64,000 bases of DNA from Anoplolepis gracilipes (taxonomy: Eukaryota > Arthropoda > Insecta > Hymenoptera > Formicidae). Shown here piece by piece: positions 39,671 through 53,428 of the stretch. Position numbers and translations under genes: made by a program. Within the stretch, counting starts at the first letter, position 1. Each line of letters begins with the position of its first letter. The notes under the pieces were generated by a model. It was not told where the DNA came from, searched no databases, and worked only from the letters and a program-made list of their open reading frames with translations. The stretch spans positions 6,104,001 to 6,168,000 of the forward strand of contig NC_132981.1 in NCBI RefSeq assembly GCF_047496725.1, written 5' to 3'.

Positions 39671-40050
39671 AAAAAGTGAAAAAATCTTAACCGTCGACCT
39701 GACTGGCAAGAAATATTTATTTGATTCTTTATAAAATATTACATAACGTTTCGACCCTTGGTTTGGGTCTTCTTCAGATGTACAAGTTCTAAAAAAATAT
39801 ATCGAAAGTTGTTAAATACAAAAGCAATATACGTACGACTAATGCCCCGTTATAAACCACAAACAATGCAAACAATAATATTACCTAACCGTATATTGCT
39901 TCTGTATTTGACAACTTTCAATATATTTTTTTAGAACTCGTACATTTGAAGACCCAAACCAAGGGTCGAAACGTTATGTAATATTTTATAAAGAATTAAA
40001 TAAATATTTCTTGCCAATCAGGTCGACGGTTAAGATTTTTTCACTTTTTA
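39671..40050. mobile_element. inverted-repeat retroelement fragment (Penelope-like?)
   Basis: Two arms of about 162 nt (39671-39833 and 39890-40050) are closely matching inverted copies around a 56-bp spacer. Each arm contains the block ACGTTTCGACCCTTGGTTTG or its complement. Toward the spacer both carry a TCTAAAAAAATATAT-like stretch. The arms contain a hammerhead-ribozyme-like core, which is known from the terminal repeats of Penelope-like retroelements and from other small retroelements. No reverse transcriptase remains. Assignment to Penelope-like elements is inference; the inverted repeat is plain in the sequence. Confidence 0.65.
39736..39780 (-). ncRNA. hammerhead-ribozyme-like motif
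   Basis: Read on the minus strand this gives CTGAAGA, then a stem GACCC/GGGTC with an AAACCAA loop, then GAAAC. A two-pair stem III (AC/GT) and an A at the cleavage position follow. This matches the hammerhead core CUGANGA...GAAA with a short stem III, as in the minimal type I forms of Penelope-like elements. One extra A lies between the CUGANGA box and stem II, and stem I pairs poorly, so the copy may be inactive. The copy in the opposite arm has lost part of the CUGANGA box. Confidence 0.35.
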
Positions 40051-43000
40051 AAAAAACTACTGGCGACTATTAATATTTCTACCTTTGTATGACTATTTTA
40101 TCTTTTCGCAATAATTTACAATCAAAAATATAAGAGAATAAAAAGATATACTGCAACCCACAAATAATAACAGTATACGAAGTTATATAAAATTTTATTA
40201 TAAAACTTTTGATAATGAAATTAAAAATTATCATTTAACCTAACGTAATAAAAACTCTAACTTTAATAAAAAATTTCCAGCATAATAAATAATAATTTCT
40301 TAAAGTTATCTTAAACTTCATAAACAATATAATATTAAATTTATTATTCATATTATTTAAGTATTTTATATTTATCGCTGGAAAATAAAATTTTATTTAG
40401 TTGAATTTTTGTTATTTCTTTTTACAATCATATAAAACTACAAATATTCTTTATTATTCTATATTATCGAGAATTTAAAATAATAAAATAATAAAATAAA
40501 ATAATAAAATAATAAATAGTGAATAATGGTTTTATTAACACAATTAGGTCGCTTTTATGCGTAGTGATGCATAAGAAAGAGAATTACTTACGCTTAGTTA
40601 AATTTCTGGCGGCTGATCTGACTCAAGCTTGTACTACTGCCGCTTGTTGGAGTAGTATATAAAAAAGTATTACCTCGCTTTCTTTTTCAGTTTATCTATT
40701 TACTTGTGCAACTCGGTTAACTTAACATCGTAATGCAAGTTTATTAGATAAAAATAAAAAATAAGAGAGATACAAGAATACAACAGATAAAAGAAAACGA
40801 TACAAAATTATGATAAAAATACGAGTAAGCATATTTGCATAAGTATATTTAAAACACGTGACAAAAATAGTCTTTGACTAGAATATTTAATTCATATTTA
40901 AATAGCCATCTTGAATTTTTATTAAAAATAAAAAAGTCATAAAATGAAAAGAAACACTTTTCGTGAATTGCTATTTGCACTTTTCAATCGAGATAATACT
41001 TTTACCTCCCTTACGTTTAATACTCACTTGTACTCAGGTTAATTCTTTCAATCGTCAAGATCAATTTGCGGAATCCACTTTAGTCGTTATAAATTTCTGT
41101 TGCCATTTATTTGCTCTCGTATGTTGGAAAATCTTTATCATCGCAATTGACACATATTCTCAATCATTTACCCTATATTTTGCTGGCACTTTCATAAAAT
41201 CGATTATATACCCGGTATATATGTATTAAATATGCATAATTGGCATAATTTTCAGTTACCTCGGATTAAATTGATATTTGACACGTGTGATCCCTAGCGC
41301 TTTTTGCAATTCCATTTGCAACATGAATCGAAAGTTACATTAATAAGACAAGAAATACAACGTTGGTAAATAGGTAATAATAGGCTAAATACAGGAAACT
41401 TATATAGATGAACTCAAAGTTTGTGTATAAAGTATATAAAGTTGTGTATGACTCTATATATATATACATATATACATGTAAATGCATTTTTCTTAAACGT
41501 ATATTTAATTATATAAAAGTATTTTAATTTAATATAATTTTATTTACAATTACTTCCGTTAAATTATCCACATAATTGAACAAAGAGAGTGAACGTTTAA
41601 CTTGTAATCTAGTTTAATTTATTAAGTATTCCATTTCGATATCATATCTCTTCTGTACCATTCATCCTTGATTTATGTCCGATTCCAGGAACCCAGATAC
41701 GTTTTACAGAGATAAATACGCGAGAATATAGCACACCGACGTGTTCGTCCGACATGACCTGCAAAAACTAACTCGAGTATAATCCGCAAGCGCAGTATAC
41801 ACGATACAAATAATGCAAAATATTCATAACTCCCTCTGAACTCTCATCTCAACAGGAACGAGACAGTAGCAAAATCTATGCTCCTACCAAAAAGACATTC
41901 AACTATGGTAACCATCATTTATCGTTAACACTTCGTTAACGTGCGGCCCAATCCGTTTAGGCGCTTTTAAGCCATCAAGCTATGCATTTGCGAGACCGGG
42001 AAAACGCCAGTGCACTCAAGAAAAGCAGATTGGATGTTCGTAAAATTTATGATGCTGACTCACATACAAAACGTAAATGACATAACCGTTTTCCAGCGGG
42101 TTCACTATCGCACGATTTAACGCTCTTTCTCGGTCGCTCTTTCACCTTTTCACGGATGTCACGTTTGCATCTCGTTCGCGGAAGCATCTGTTTCTCGAAC
42201 TCGGGATATCCGGATGCATGCGGGCTGAATAAACTTTTTTTTCTTTCGCTATGTATCGACAATATTAACGCGTGTCCTACTTAAAACTTAACTGAATATC
42301 GGATCGCGTTCGTTTATTAGGAATTCCCCTTTTCATTTATAATTCACAATATTCTTTTTTTCCACAATGTGTCGTAGGATTGTGTCATCGATAGGTCTCG
42401 TAAATATCGACGTGCACCTTTCAATGATCATTTTGCCGACTCGAATGGAAAACGTAACACAAAAATTTATGTCATAAATGTGATATATAAGTATATATAT
42501 ATATATACATATACATATACATCCCAATAATTTGTATGCGAAGAAATAAAATTCCACACGTTCGCACTTTTCGCAGAAAATGCGTTGGAGGAATGAAATG
42601 GGTATGCTGAGTTAAGTTCTGGTATTGAAAGATGTTCACCAAACCCGACGGCATACTGCAAAATATCGTGCCATATTCTCCCTATGCACGTAATACAATA
42701 TATCCGCTTGAACTACTGAAAGAAATAGAAAATTCATTCGTCTGAAATTTCCCTGCTCTTACCTTTACATTCCGGAATAAGGGTTTGTCAAATACTCCTA
42801 TTTTGTTCATATTTTATCACATATCTCGCCAAATGTTACGCTTCGACAAAGAAGAAATTTTCTAGTCCCTTTTTTTTTTACGAGTGTCTTTAAGACGTAA
42901 AGACGTGCGTGACAAAAATGGCAATGACAAACGATTTGGACCATTTCAATTCCGTTTGGCTATTTTCAATCTATTGAAACTTTTCCTATTGCACGCTGAT

Positions 43001-46000
43001 GACTCAGAATATTTTTTGATACGTACTATTATTACCGTAGATGAATCTCGAGTATGAAAGAACGCGTTTATTTTCACTCAGTCTGCGAACTTTGCTCGTT
43101 TATCTGTCTGCTCGGCCCGTTACTCAGTACGCTCGTAAATCTTGCGATTACGGATCGTCGATCGACTCGTGTTATCACGTGACGCCAATTTTGAAAAATG
43201 TCATTTACAATTAGAGTTGCGAGTTTATCGGCAAAATTGCCGAATGTTCATTTGATCTAAGAAATTTACGTAATGTTACTTTAGCAACGTATACTGCACA
43301 TTGTAATCATATAAATAAAAAGAATATTTACAATGTAAAATATTTAATATTTGCATTTGCTTCATTTGCATATGTAAGGTATCCTAAAAAATCAGAGAAA
43401 GAGAGAGCGAGAGAGAGAGAGAGAATATTTTAGAAATAAATTTTTAAAATATTATAATATATATTTTGATAAAAATTTATTAAAACGTTTTATCAATAAA
43501 CAATTGTTAAATGATTATTCAGGTAACTCGCTCATTAGTATAAAAGGATATAAAAATAAAAAAAAAATAAAAATGTTTCAAAAAGATAACCACTAATAAA
43601 TTATGTCAGGTTATATTCATTTATTTTGTATACCTACTTCGAATAATGGCTCTTCTCGGTAGCATGTCGAAAAATGTTCCCCGCGTTTGCGTACGTTTTA
43701 ATTTAACCAGACTTAGTCAAGAGCAAACGCATACCGTTTCGACGGCGCATTTGCAGTTGGAAACTCTCTGCAGTTGTATGTGTTATTCGTGAAAGCACAG
43801 AAACGTCAGCGTCGATTCTACCGCGCATACGGTTTCCTGAACGCGCGGTTTAACCGCATGGCACGGTAGCTGAAATTTTTCTTCCGCCACTGGTCCCTTC
43901 CGGAATAGTAGGAAACAATTGGAAGACCTGCCCTTTTTTCTCTATCTCTTCCTTTCTTGCAATACATATTATTCTTTGGTCGTGTGCTAGTAAAATCTGT
44001 TCTCCCAATGATACAGATTTGCTACATAATTCTTGCGTGTGATTTGCACAATAATAAATTCTGATGATCGCGATTGTACCAACGTTTAATGCTGCGTGTA
44101 ATACGTTAATTGAAATTTGATTATTATTATGATACAAGCGTTCTGGAAAATAATAAAAAACACAATTTAATATTTAAATGTCAAAATAAAATAGACTGTT
44201 TAATTGTTTTCCCAAACGTGTTTATCAGAACATTTTGTTTATCAAACCTAAAACTATATTATTCGAGTGATTTATTTTATTTTATAAAGAACTGATTTAA
44301 TTGCTTATATGAAAATTTAATTTTATTCACATTTGTGGCATAATTACTTTATGCGTAATTAGGTACTTCAAAAATTTTTATTTAAATATAATATTTAATA
44401 CAGGATAATAAAAGGTAAATTATAATTTCCCTGTGTTTTTATTTATGAAACTCATCTTTAATTTGATTAAAAAAATCTATATCTTTTTCTGTCGAAAAAA
44501 ATTGCAATGATAATATTTTTACACCAAAATAAAAAATTTAATATAAATACTAAATGTTATGTTTAGTTTGTTCGATTTGCTTTTATTATTTCATAAAATG
44601 TATCTTTTGCTTGACGAAATATACGTATAAAAATATTATTGTTGTGAAAAATCAATTTTAAAGGCATTGTATTTCCAGTACACGCTTTAGTTAGATTTTT
44701 ATTTGACACGTAAAATGTAATTATTGGGTTAAATTTAATTGAAAAAATTTCGTATGAATTGTGTGATCATAAAAGAATTGTTTGAAATAAATATAAGCAC
44801 AGTTTACGCTTTCATGATACGACTTAATGTATGCAATGGACGTAATAGATTTACTTTGCGGTAGAAACGTCTGATAAAGATTTATATACACAAGGATTAT
44901 TATAGTTGCATAAAACAACTCTCTTCTCTCTCTCGAGAGAGTTTATGCTAAAACTTTTCGGATCAACTAAACAATAGCTAGAATTCTGGAAATATGCACC
45001 GGTATACGTGAAAGAGAGGGAGTATAAACTATGCAATGCACTGGTTAAAATAATGGGCTAACAAGCACAAATTTGAACTAATTGTGTCTATAAGTGATAC
45101 TAAGTCCTAATTTTTTCGCATTACACTGACAGCTATTTTTATTTAAATATATTTATAATAAACATTTTACTTACAAGAATGTATATAGTATTTTATTCAT
45201 ATAATAAAAGTGTTTTGCTCGTGTGTACGGTGCTCGCTCTTGGATATGATCAAAATATTTCCGACAGTACACGTCACATCTATCGCAAATATTTTCTCGT
45301 AGCTATATATAATCTGATCCCTCTATTAACGTTCTAGAGGCCTAAAATCGTGTTGATCTCGTGAATATCACAATCTCGGAGAATCGATAGTGTCCCGTTC
45401 TTCGTGTCAAAGTTAATAGCGATTGTACGTAACGTATAGGTTGTATATACATAATTAGAAATCAGAAAATTTAAAATTTATAAATATAGTAAAAATTTTG
45501 ATAACGTAGAAAATGTTTTATTAAAATAAACTTTAACAAAAAAAAAGTTAAAAAATTATATAAATATATTCTGTTAAAATAAATTTTATTAAAAATACTA
45601 CAAAATTTACAATTACAGTTCTAATTTCTAATAAAAATAATTTGATATTCCGAGCTCGAATATAATTCTTTCTTATGCATAACTTTTATATATAATAGTT
45701 AGAGGATTAATACATTGCAATGTAATATTAGAAAAAAATTAATTATTCAATTGTATAATATTTTTGGAATTAGGAATTAGAGTTAGAATAATTACACAGG
45801 TTTTCTCGTCATTATAGTTTCTCATCTCTGATTCTGATACAGCATAATCGCCAGTGACATTTAAACTCGTTCCTGTCCCTATGAGATGCGCTAGTCCCTA
45901 CGAACGTAAACACGTCAACAAGGAAGTCCGGATATGGCCGCGGGACGAAACGAATGGGGATAATAAATGGTTATTTCGCACGGAACTAACGACTCTTCTT

Positions 46001-47469
46001 TTTGTTATACGGCCGCTTCTAACCGAGGATCAGCAAAAAGAAGAAGGGTAAAACGTTTTACGAAGTTGGATTCGGCGACACCACTTTTATGGATATCTCT
46101 CTTCTGCAGTAAGATTTTTTTTCCAGATTACTTCTTTTATGAAGAGAGATGTATGGGGTCAGCAAGTGCCTTACCGGCCGACAGTGACGAATTAACGGAG
46201 TAGTGCACAACACGTTTTCCCCTTTAAAAGAAAAATTTTTGCTATAAGAGGAACATTTCTGTTAAACCTTTACAGACGGTCATAAGATACATCTCACTTG
46301 TCAATGTTAGCGTACGATACTTGTCGATATGCTGGCAAAACGTGATAGTCGATAGTTGGCGATGGAATTCACGTACGACTTATAAATTTTAACGAATCTT
46401 GCTGTTTATCTAAAAAGGAGAGATATATGTGAAATGATTTTAATTACTTGCAATATAAGCTACCGCAAAGTACACCTATTAAATGGCTGTTTGATGTATT
46501 CTGGCGTCAGTTGCAATTGCAAAATGTCATCGTGCAAAAATACATATCGTAATACATGACAATAAATAATAGAGATGTCTTGCATCCATAGTGGCAGAAA
46601 GAAGGCAAAGTTGTACGGGAAAGATATCATCTTTCATCAGATAATTGGTACGTGTACAGAATGCTTTGTAAAGTTTGCGTGAATATACAAAGATTCTTTT
46701 ACGATAATTAAAGCCGAACATAATTATAAAGGCGTTTAACGTTGCAAATTAAAAGATTTTAAAATAAAGAAATTGTAAGTACAAAAATTTTTTATTTCTT
46801 AGTTAATTTCAAGATAACTTAGCTAAAGTAAAGTTTTAATTTCAAGATTAATTAGGTACTTAACAAAAATAGTCCTTAAAATTAATCACATTTAATTAAA
46901 GTTTAAAAAAAAACGATATTATGTTTAAATTTACAAAATCACTTCTCCATGATGAAAATATTCAGAAAGTTGTTGAATTTAAAAAGAGAATTGTTATGTG
47001 TCCATTAATTTTCTAAAATAAAGAGAGCCTTTAATATAAATCAATATAAATTAATATAATATAATATAAATTAATATGAATACCTCATTAAACAGAGAAG
47101 AGATAATATAATATATGTTACGATTTATTTAACACACGTTTGTGCATAATTACATGTTTTGTCATACATACAATATGCACGCAGTTAAATGTAATCAAAT
47201 TACTTTAATAAAATATTTATCATAATTTAATAAAAAAAATAGAAGGATTGTTAAAAATCAGATAAGTTTATTAATCAGCACAATTAATTCTCAACAATCC
47301 ATAGTATCCCATCACAGTTATGAAATATAATAATATGATAAAAAAGGAAAGTTACGGAATATTAACGTAAAAAATTGAATATGTGATATCGCAAATGCGA
47401 TAATATATTCCGAGTCAGTATAGGGGTTTCTAGAAAAAGAACGAAAACATATATATCCTTTAGAAATCC

Positions 47470-47868
47470 ATGGATCCACGACAATATATCCTGGCTATAG
47501 AAAAGCCACCACGGGAGATAGTAAAAAAAAGACTTACCACACGGTTCCGTCTTCCACCATTAGAGCTAACGACCATCGTAAGTCGTTACGTACGCCGATC
47601 GAACCATGCTAGAATGCACTTGGCGGAGCATATCCCATGTATAGCCGAACATTATATGATCGTAGGTCTATGGATTCAATGCATGACGAACACATTCGGG
47701 ATGGCATTCCGTGGATCAATAAAAAGGGAATCTCGAAGCTCTAAGAAAAAAATTTTAATTTCTCATTTAAATGCATCCAGTGTTGTTGAGATTAAATTGT
47801 CGATACGCAACGAGTTTCGTTACGGGTGGATGGTAGATTCTGACATAATAAAGCTATTGCCCATTTAA
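47470..47868 (+). CDS. unassigned 132-aa ORF
   Basis: The longest ATG-started open frame in the gene-poor middle of the window (start MDPRQYILAIEKPPREIVKK). It is basic, with no signal peptide, membrane helix or recognised motif. There is no clear promoter or polyadenylation context. It may be a lineage-restricted gene, part of a decayed one, or a chance frame in a GC-richer patch. Confidence 0.15.
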   Translation: MDPRQYILAIEKPPREIVKKRLTTRFRLPPLELTTIVSRYVRRSNHARMHLAEHIPCIAEHYMIVGLWIQCMTNTFGMAFRGSIKRESRSSKKKILISHLNASSVVEIKLSIRNEFRYGWMVDSDIIKLLPI

Positions 47869-50800
47869 TCCCCTCAGCCTCGCAGTCGCGAAACACTTTG
47901 TATCCTACCGTTGTCGTGTTCTCGGTATTTCACTTCGCTACTTGTATCGGCCAAGTGACTGCAAGAGCGAACGGTGTCTGAGTCGACAAAGTTCTTAGAG
48001 TGGAATGTCCGTGCTGTCTTTTGTTGCTGCTCTCGCGATACGAATCGGTACAAACTTACGCGACTTATCAGTGTACGCTACTATTATCTGTTCCATGTCG
48101 CTCAACTGTAACGAACTTGAGCTACGGACTCTCCAAGGAAAGGCAAGTTACATTCCTTCCGAGATTTCTTCCTATTGCATCAGCTGCACATGTTATATCT
48201 ATATTGTGCTATCACCTAGGTGTAGATTTATCGCTCCTATTGGAATTGTGCAGAAATGATTGCATTTTTTGTTGCTGCGTTTCAATAGTAGTATAAAAGA
48301 AAGAAAATATCAGGAAAATCGAATTTTTTTTAATATTATTTTATAATATTATTTGTCTAATATTATTGATTATAATTCTATTAGCATTATATTTAATTCA
48401 AACTCGAAAACATAATAAATATAATAAAAATTAAAAAATAATATAAAAATTTAAAAATATAATGAAAAATTAAAAGCAATTAAAAGTGCAACATAAAATT
48501 GAAAAGATTGTTCTTGTTTTTGTTGCAAAAATATGCAAGGGATATTGAAAAGTTCATAAGTTTATAAAGTAAGATGCGAATAACGGTGGAGGATTATTCC
48601 GTTAGTACGTAAAGTGAGAAAAGCTGATATCGTCAGGAAGTTAGACTATTTCACTTTGGATGCTTAAATATTCTGTGGACTTCATGTAAGACCAACATTG
48701 TTTTCGCAAATGATATACTGTATAATCCCACACGAAAAGAAAGAAGAACTTTTCAAAGCTTGAATGTATCTTAGAAAAGAAATGTATTACGCCTACTAAG
48801 AATGAAAAAACTTTTAAGTTAATTTCGCAACACTTTTATCTTATCCTTTCGCAAATCGTTTATTGCATAAAGAGTGTGTAATATTCGCGTTTATCACGTT
48901 TATCACACTTACGATTTACAATATTGCGTAATAATACTAAAAAAAAATTTAAGACACTAATTAAAGAAAAGTGAGCAGTAACGAGTAAATCAAATACGAA
49001 ATATATACAAGATATCCTCATGTCAGTTATAATTAATCGATTTAATGACTTGTACATATTTACGTTAGCGGAAGATTTTCCGCAATTTAAGCATAAGTCT
49101 TGCTTACTCCGTGCGTTTCCGAAATTTGCGATTATCGTGAGCAATATTGCGGATGATCCAGCTCGGACCATTCATTAAAATTTGCCGCATCATTGCGCGC
49201 AACTCTGTCAATTTAGCCGGATCGTTTGCAATTATCGACATCAATTATCATTGCAACGAGAAATAAAAATGTCATGTATGTATAGATATATGAACATTTA
49301 AACTAGTAACATTAGAGAAATTAATAAATTACAAAACGCAACTCTGCGTTAACTAAATATTCTCTCTACATATATTAACTAAATATTTTTCGAATATCTA
49401 GTTTAATAGTCAATTGCGCGGAGGAAAATTTTGACTCTGTTCTGCATGTTATTATATTTTAATGAAGCAACGATGCGTTGTTTATGCGATGTGTAATTGC
49501 AGGAAACGAAGCTGCTCACCTTTATTCGCTGATAGCGCGCAAGTGTGCGTAACGTATATGACATATCGATCTACTTGTGGAAAATGTAAATGCGTGTGTT
49601 GTATTGGTCTATATAACCTGAATAATACGTGCGTATATGGGATACAAGACTGTTTCCATTCCATTCGCCTTTCTATTCAAGCGTGAAAACGAGACTAGCT
49701 TGCAAGTCAACATTATTTATCGATTGCGCATCAACTAAATGAAACCGAAGGCTTGAGTGCAACAACTACGCGAACACATTTTTCTCGATAAACGAATCAG
49801 TTTTGAATAAACAGCAGTCTGTTGTATAGATATAAAAAATTTACATACTAACAACAAACGAATAGATACAATAGGAGGAATAGAATGAAGGAATTTTGAT
49901 AATCAACATTTGTAAAAATATTAATAATGACGGTTTCTGTAATGATACATTTTGCAGAGATGAAAAATTACGAATATTGCATATTTCATATATTTATTTT
50001 ACTAAAATAAAGAAATATATGTGATCTTTTAAAGTTTGATATTTTTGTAAATATTTTGGTAGAGCACTTTATCAAACAAGCTATTATACAGAAGAGATTG
50101 TTGGCAGTGTGCGTTACAAAGGCACGCCAGCTGCATTTTTGTCTCGATAAATGCAAATTGAATAACGGGAGCAGAACCTAAAGCAGTAGTGCGAATAATA
50201 GGTATGAATACGTTCGTGAATAGAACAGGCTTTAACGGCGGAACGGTGTCTGTCGAATTATTAGAGAACGAGAAGAATCTCCACGAAAGCATAAATGAAA
50301 GAAAAGAATATCCGAGCCGAGAATTAATCCGAGAGGAGTTTATTTTTTAATTATATCCAAATCTAATATCGTTAAAGACGATTTCGTTTTAATTATCTTC
50401 TTGTTTTGTCGACCCGCGCTATCGACTGTGCACCATTAGGGCACAGATAATTTATCTGATTCTTTCATAAATTAATTGATGTAAAATAAAAAAGTGTACT
50501 CGTAAATATATAATGAGTGCCAAAATGCATTGCTCTCAATTCAGGATGCAGGGAACAATATCGCATTCGGGCTGCTGGCGAGTTTGACTGCAGTTTTTAG
50601 ATTTTTCATTTTGAAATGTGTCTTCACCAGCAAAACGCTCACGGCCATATATTGCCGCTTGGAAAATAAATGTACTGTACAAACATATAACAATATAGTA
50701 TATTTACATTCCTGCACAATGTTTTTGTTGCATATTATTAAAATGTATGTAGTTTATAAATATTGCTTATAAATTATTAAAATTCGCACTGTGAAGTAAA

Positions 50801-50885
50801 AAAAAAATAATAAAAATAAACATATTGATAAACAATAAATAAAATGTTTATATGTATAAATTATGATTAGATGTAAATTGACTTA

Positions 50886-50889
50886 TACA

Positions 50890-50966
<77 letters not shown>
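50886..50966. repeat. compound (CA)n(TA)n microsatellite
   Basis: A CA run passing through CATA units into a pure TA run. Confidence 0.9.
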
Positions 50967-50969
<3 letters not shown>

Positions 50970-52577
50970 AGACAGAAACAAAGACATGAAGTAATATTTT
51001 TAATGGCATTAGAATAATATTATATTTTGCTTTTAGAGAAATAAGTTAATTTTACGGATAAATATTATTATCCATAAATTCTTACCTTTTAAATTTTTGT
51101 ATCCTGATTTTCTCAACTTCGGATTCTCAATATAAATTGTTTGCGTCTCGTGTTTTCGAAAACTGTTATTACTGACATATTAACGGACGTTATACGATAT
51201 GATATCATGAGATGAAGCAAATCATATTATTATTAATATATTGCTAACTGAAATGTTGCAAATGAGCTTTTAAACAATTAGCGTAATAGTAAATATAAAA
51301 CAATATAATAAATGATTGATTTATTAAATCGCAACACTAGTAGACAAATAAAGTCAAATCCGTTTAACAATTTAGGTTTTTAAACTCATCTCGCTAAACC
51401 GCTTAATTTCACATTAATTTTGAATTATTTGTCCGCTCATTCGCTAGAGACCAATACATTAATTATCATCAGAAAATCAGACGGATAATATTAACTGGTA
51501 ATGTGTTCTCTTTCAACAAAACTCGCGGTGAACAGTAAAGCTCAATCTCTAGCCTGCTGAGATTCAATTAATTTTTCCATTTTCGCCATTTCGACGCGTA
51601 CGCGTTGCAAACAGATCCTTTTGAATATTAATTTTTCCGCGCATCATCCATATATCAGAACGGAAAATGGGCTTCCTACGACCAGCGAGCGTTAAAGGTT
51701 TATAATTAATTACTCACAGTTCCCGAGGAGTCGAGCTTATTACGGAAGCGTATGATCCGTATGAATTCACAGAGATCTATTCGGCTTCGGGATGATGCGT
51801 AACGCATCATCGATTCACCATCCGCGGGAACAGAATTGATGCTTGCGATCGATCAACGTCGGATTCGCGGACGAACGACTTCGTTCGTTTACGCGGTACA
51901 AATAAAATTCTCGGAAACGTGGCAGGATGCGTCCGTACAGTTGATTGTTGGAGATATTGCGGGTAAGAGTAAATAAAACGTTGCAAACGCCAACTCGGAA
52001 ACGTGCAAGTTTGTAACGCAGTCTGTGATTCCGTAGAGAGCTCTCTACAGTATTGGATCACTGATGGACACACAAAAAGTGATAGTTGAGTTTAGAGATT
52101 AATTACTGTTTAATGTATACATTGTAGGTTAAAATCGAATTCCCCTTAAGAGAGCTTTCGCTTACATTTTATGATATACGTAATATACGAGTAATTTACA
52201 AATTTTCCTCTAAACACATGATCTATCATTATACTATTTCTTCTAGTTCTCCTAGTCCTGAGTTAAGATGCGAAGATATTGTTCTTTCTGCATACATGCG
52301 CACCACTCCCGAAAACTTCTTCCACAACAGCTGACATTTACTTACCGAGAAATTTACCAGTTAGAGTACGCCTAAAATAAAGTTTCATCTTATTTTATCA
52401 TAAATTTTACTTGATACATAGACGGCAAAACAACCGCGACAGCTTGCAAACTGTCAAGTAGAACTTTTCTCCGGTTCGACTTTGTAACTTGCGCGTAGAG
52501 GGAGCGTAAATTCAGCCGGCGGCAAATTGAATTTTATAGTATTTTTATCCGGGACCGTATCTTTTCTCCCTTTACAG

Positions 52578-52641
52578 AGCTCGTCGACTCGTCTCCGCAC
52601 GTCCGTATACGCGGTGGATGCAAACTGCGATGCATCGTGCA
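52578..52641 (+). other. possible leader exon upstream of the GPCR
   Basis: A good acceptor (CTCCCTTTACAG) and a donor (GTAAGG) bracket 64 nt in a GC-rich patch about 790 bp before the GPCR start codon. It could be a 5'-UTR exon, but it carries two ATGs of its own. The overlapping 132-codon frame starts from TTG and shows no known domain. Confidence 0.2.
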
Positions 52642-53428
52642 GTAAGGGTGCATTACCAGAGGTCGAAGTCACGCATCGTTTTTCAGATGCGCATGGAGGA
52701 CTCGTGAGTCACGATTGGTCTTTCGAGTGCGTCATCAGATGCGCTCACACGCTCGTAATCGTGCAGATCCTCGACGCTCTCGACGATGAAGAAGCAGTGT
52801 TTAAAAAAATTGGTTGGCCATCAGCGAGACAGGTTCTCGAAAACTCGCGATCGACAGGGATGAAAGGTTCGTTGCAGCAATATTTGATCGTCGAGAAACG
52901 TCGCTCCCATCCTTTTTTCTTTTAACTTCTTAAATTTCTTCAACCGTTGAATTTTATTGACAGAAAAAATATTCGTTCTTAAAATAAGTTTGAATTTTCT
53001 TTTTTCGATTATTTCAAGTAGAGATTATTTCAAGAATCAAACAATATTTTTAATGCTTTCAACGTAGAAATTATTTGCCAGCTTTTTATTGGAATATTTT
53101 TTATACATACACATACGTATATATACACATACATATATAACACAATTTAAAAATAAAATTTTTGCATTTATTCTTGCACTATAAACGATAATCGATAACC
53201 TGCTAAAATAATTACAAAATATTACGATGAAAATTTATATGTATCTACAATAATTAGATAAATATTAAATGTTTCTATTTGCAATCATCTATAAAATGAT
53301 AAATGTCATAAGATCTTGTTTGATAGGTCATTCAGAAACGTACAAAGTACGTGTGCCTCGAACGAGACACGGGTGTCTCGTCTGGAGATTCAGCACCGTA
53401 GTCACGTGGGGAAATAAGCGGTTAACCG

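Larger units (their letters stand above)
40051..53428. other. gene-poor stretch upstream of the GPCR coding exons
   Basis: AT-rich DNA with GC-richer patches at about 41.7-42.3, 42.9-43.25, 43.64-43.87, 45.84-46.2, 47.5-48.3 and 51.5-52.93 kb. A GA microsatellite lies at about 43394-43425 and a CA/TA tract at 50886-50966. Besides one unassigned 132-codon ORF and a possible leader exon at 52578-52641, I see no gene. Confidence 0.45.

Noticed and set aside
52527..52925. 132-codon plus-strand frame upstream of the GPCR
   Set aside because: Starts at TTG with no known domain. A possible leader exon (52578-52641) explains the region better.
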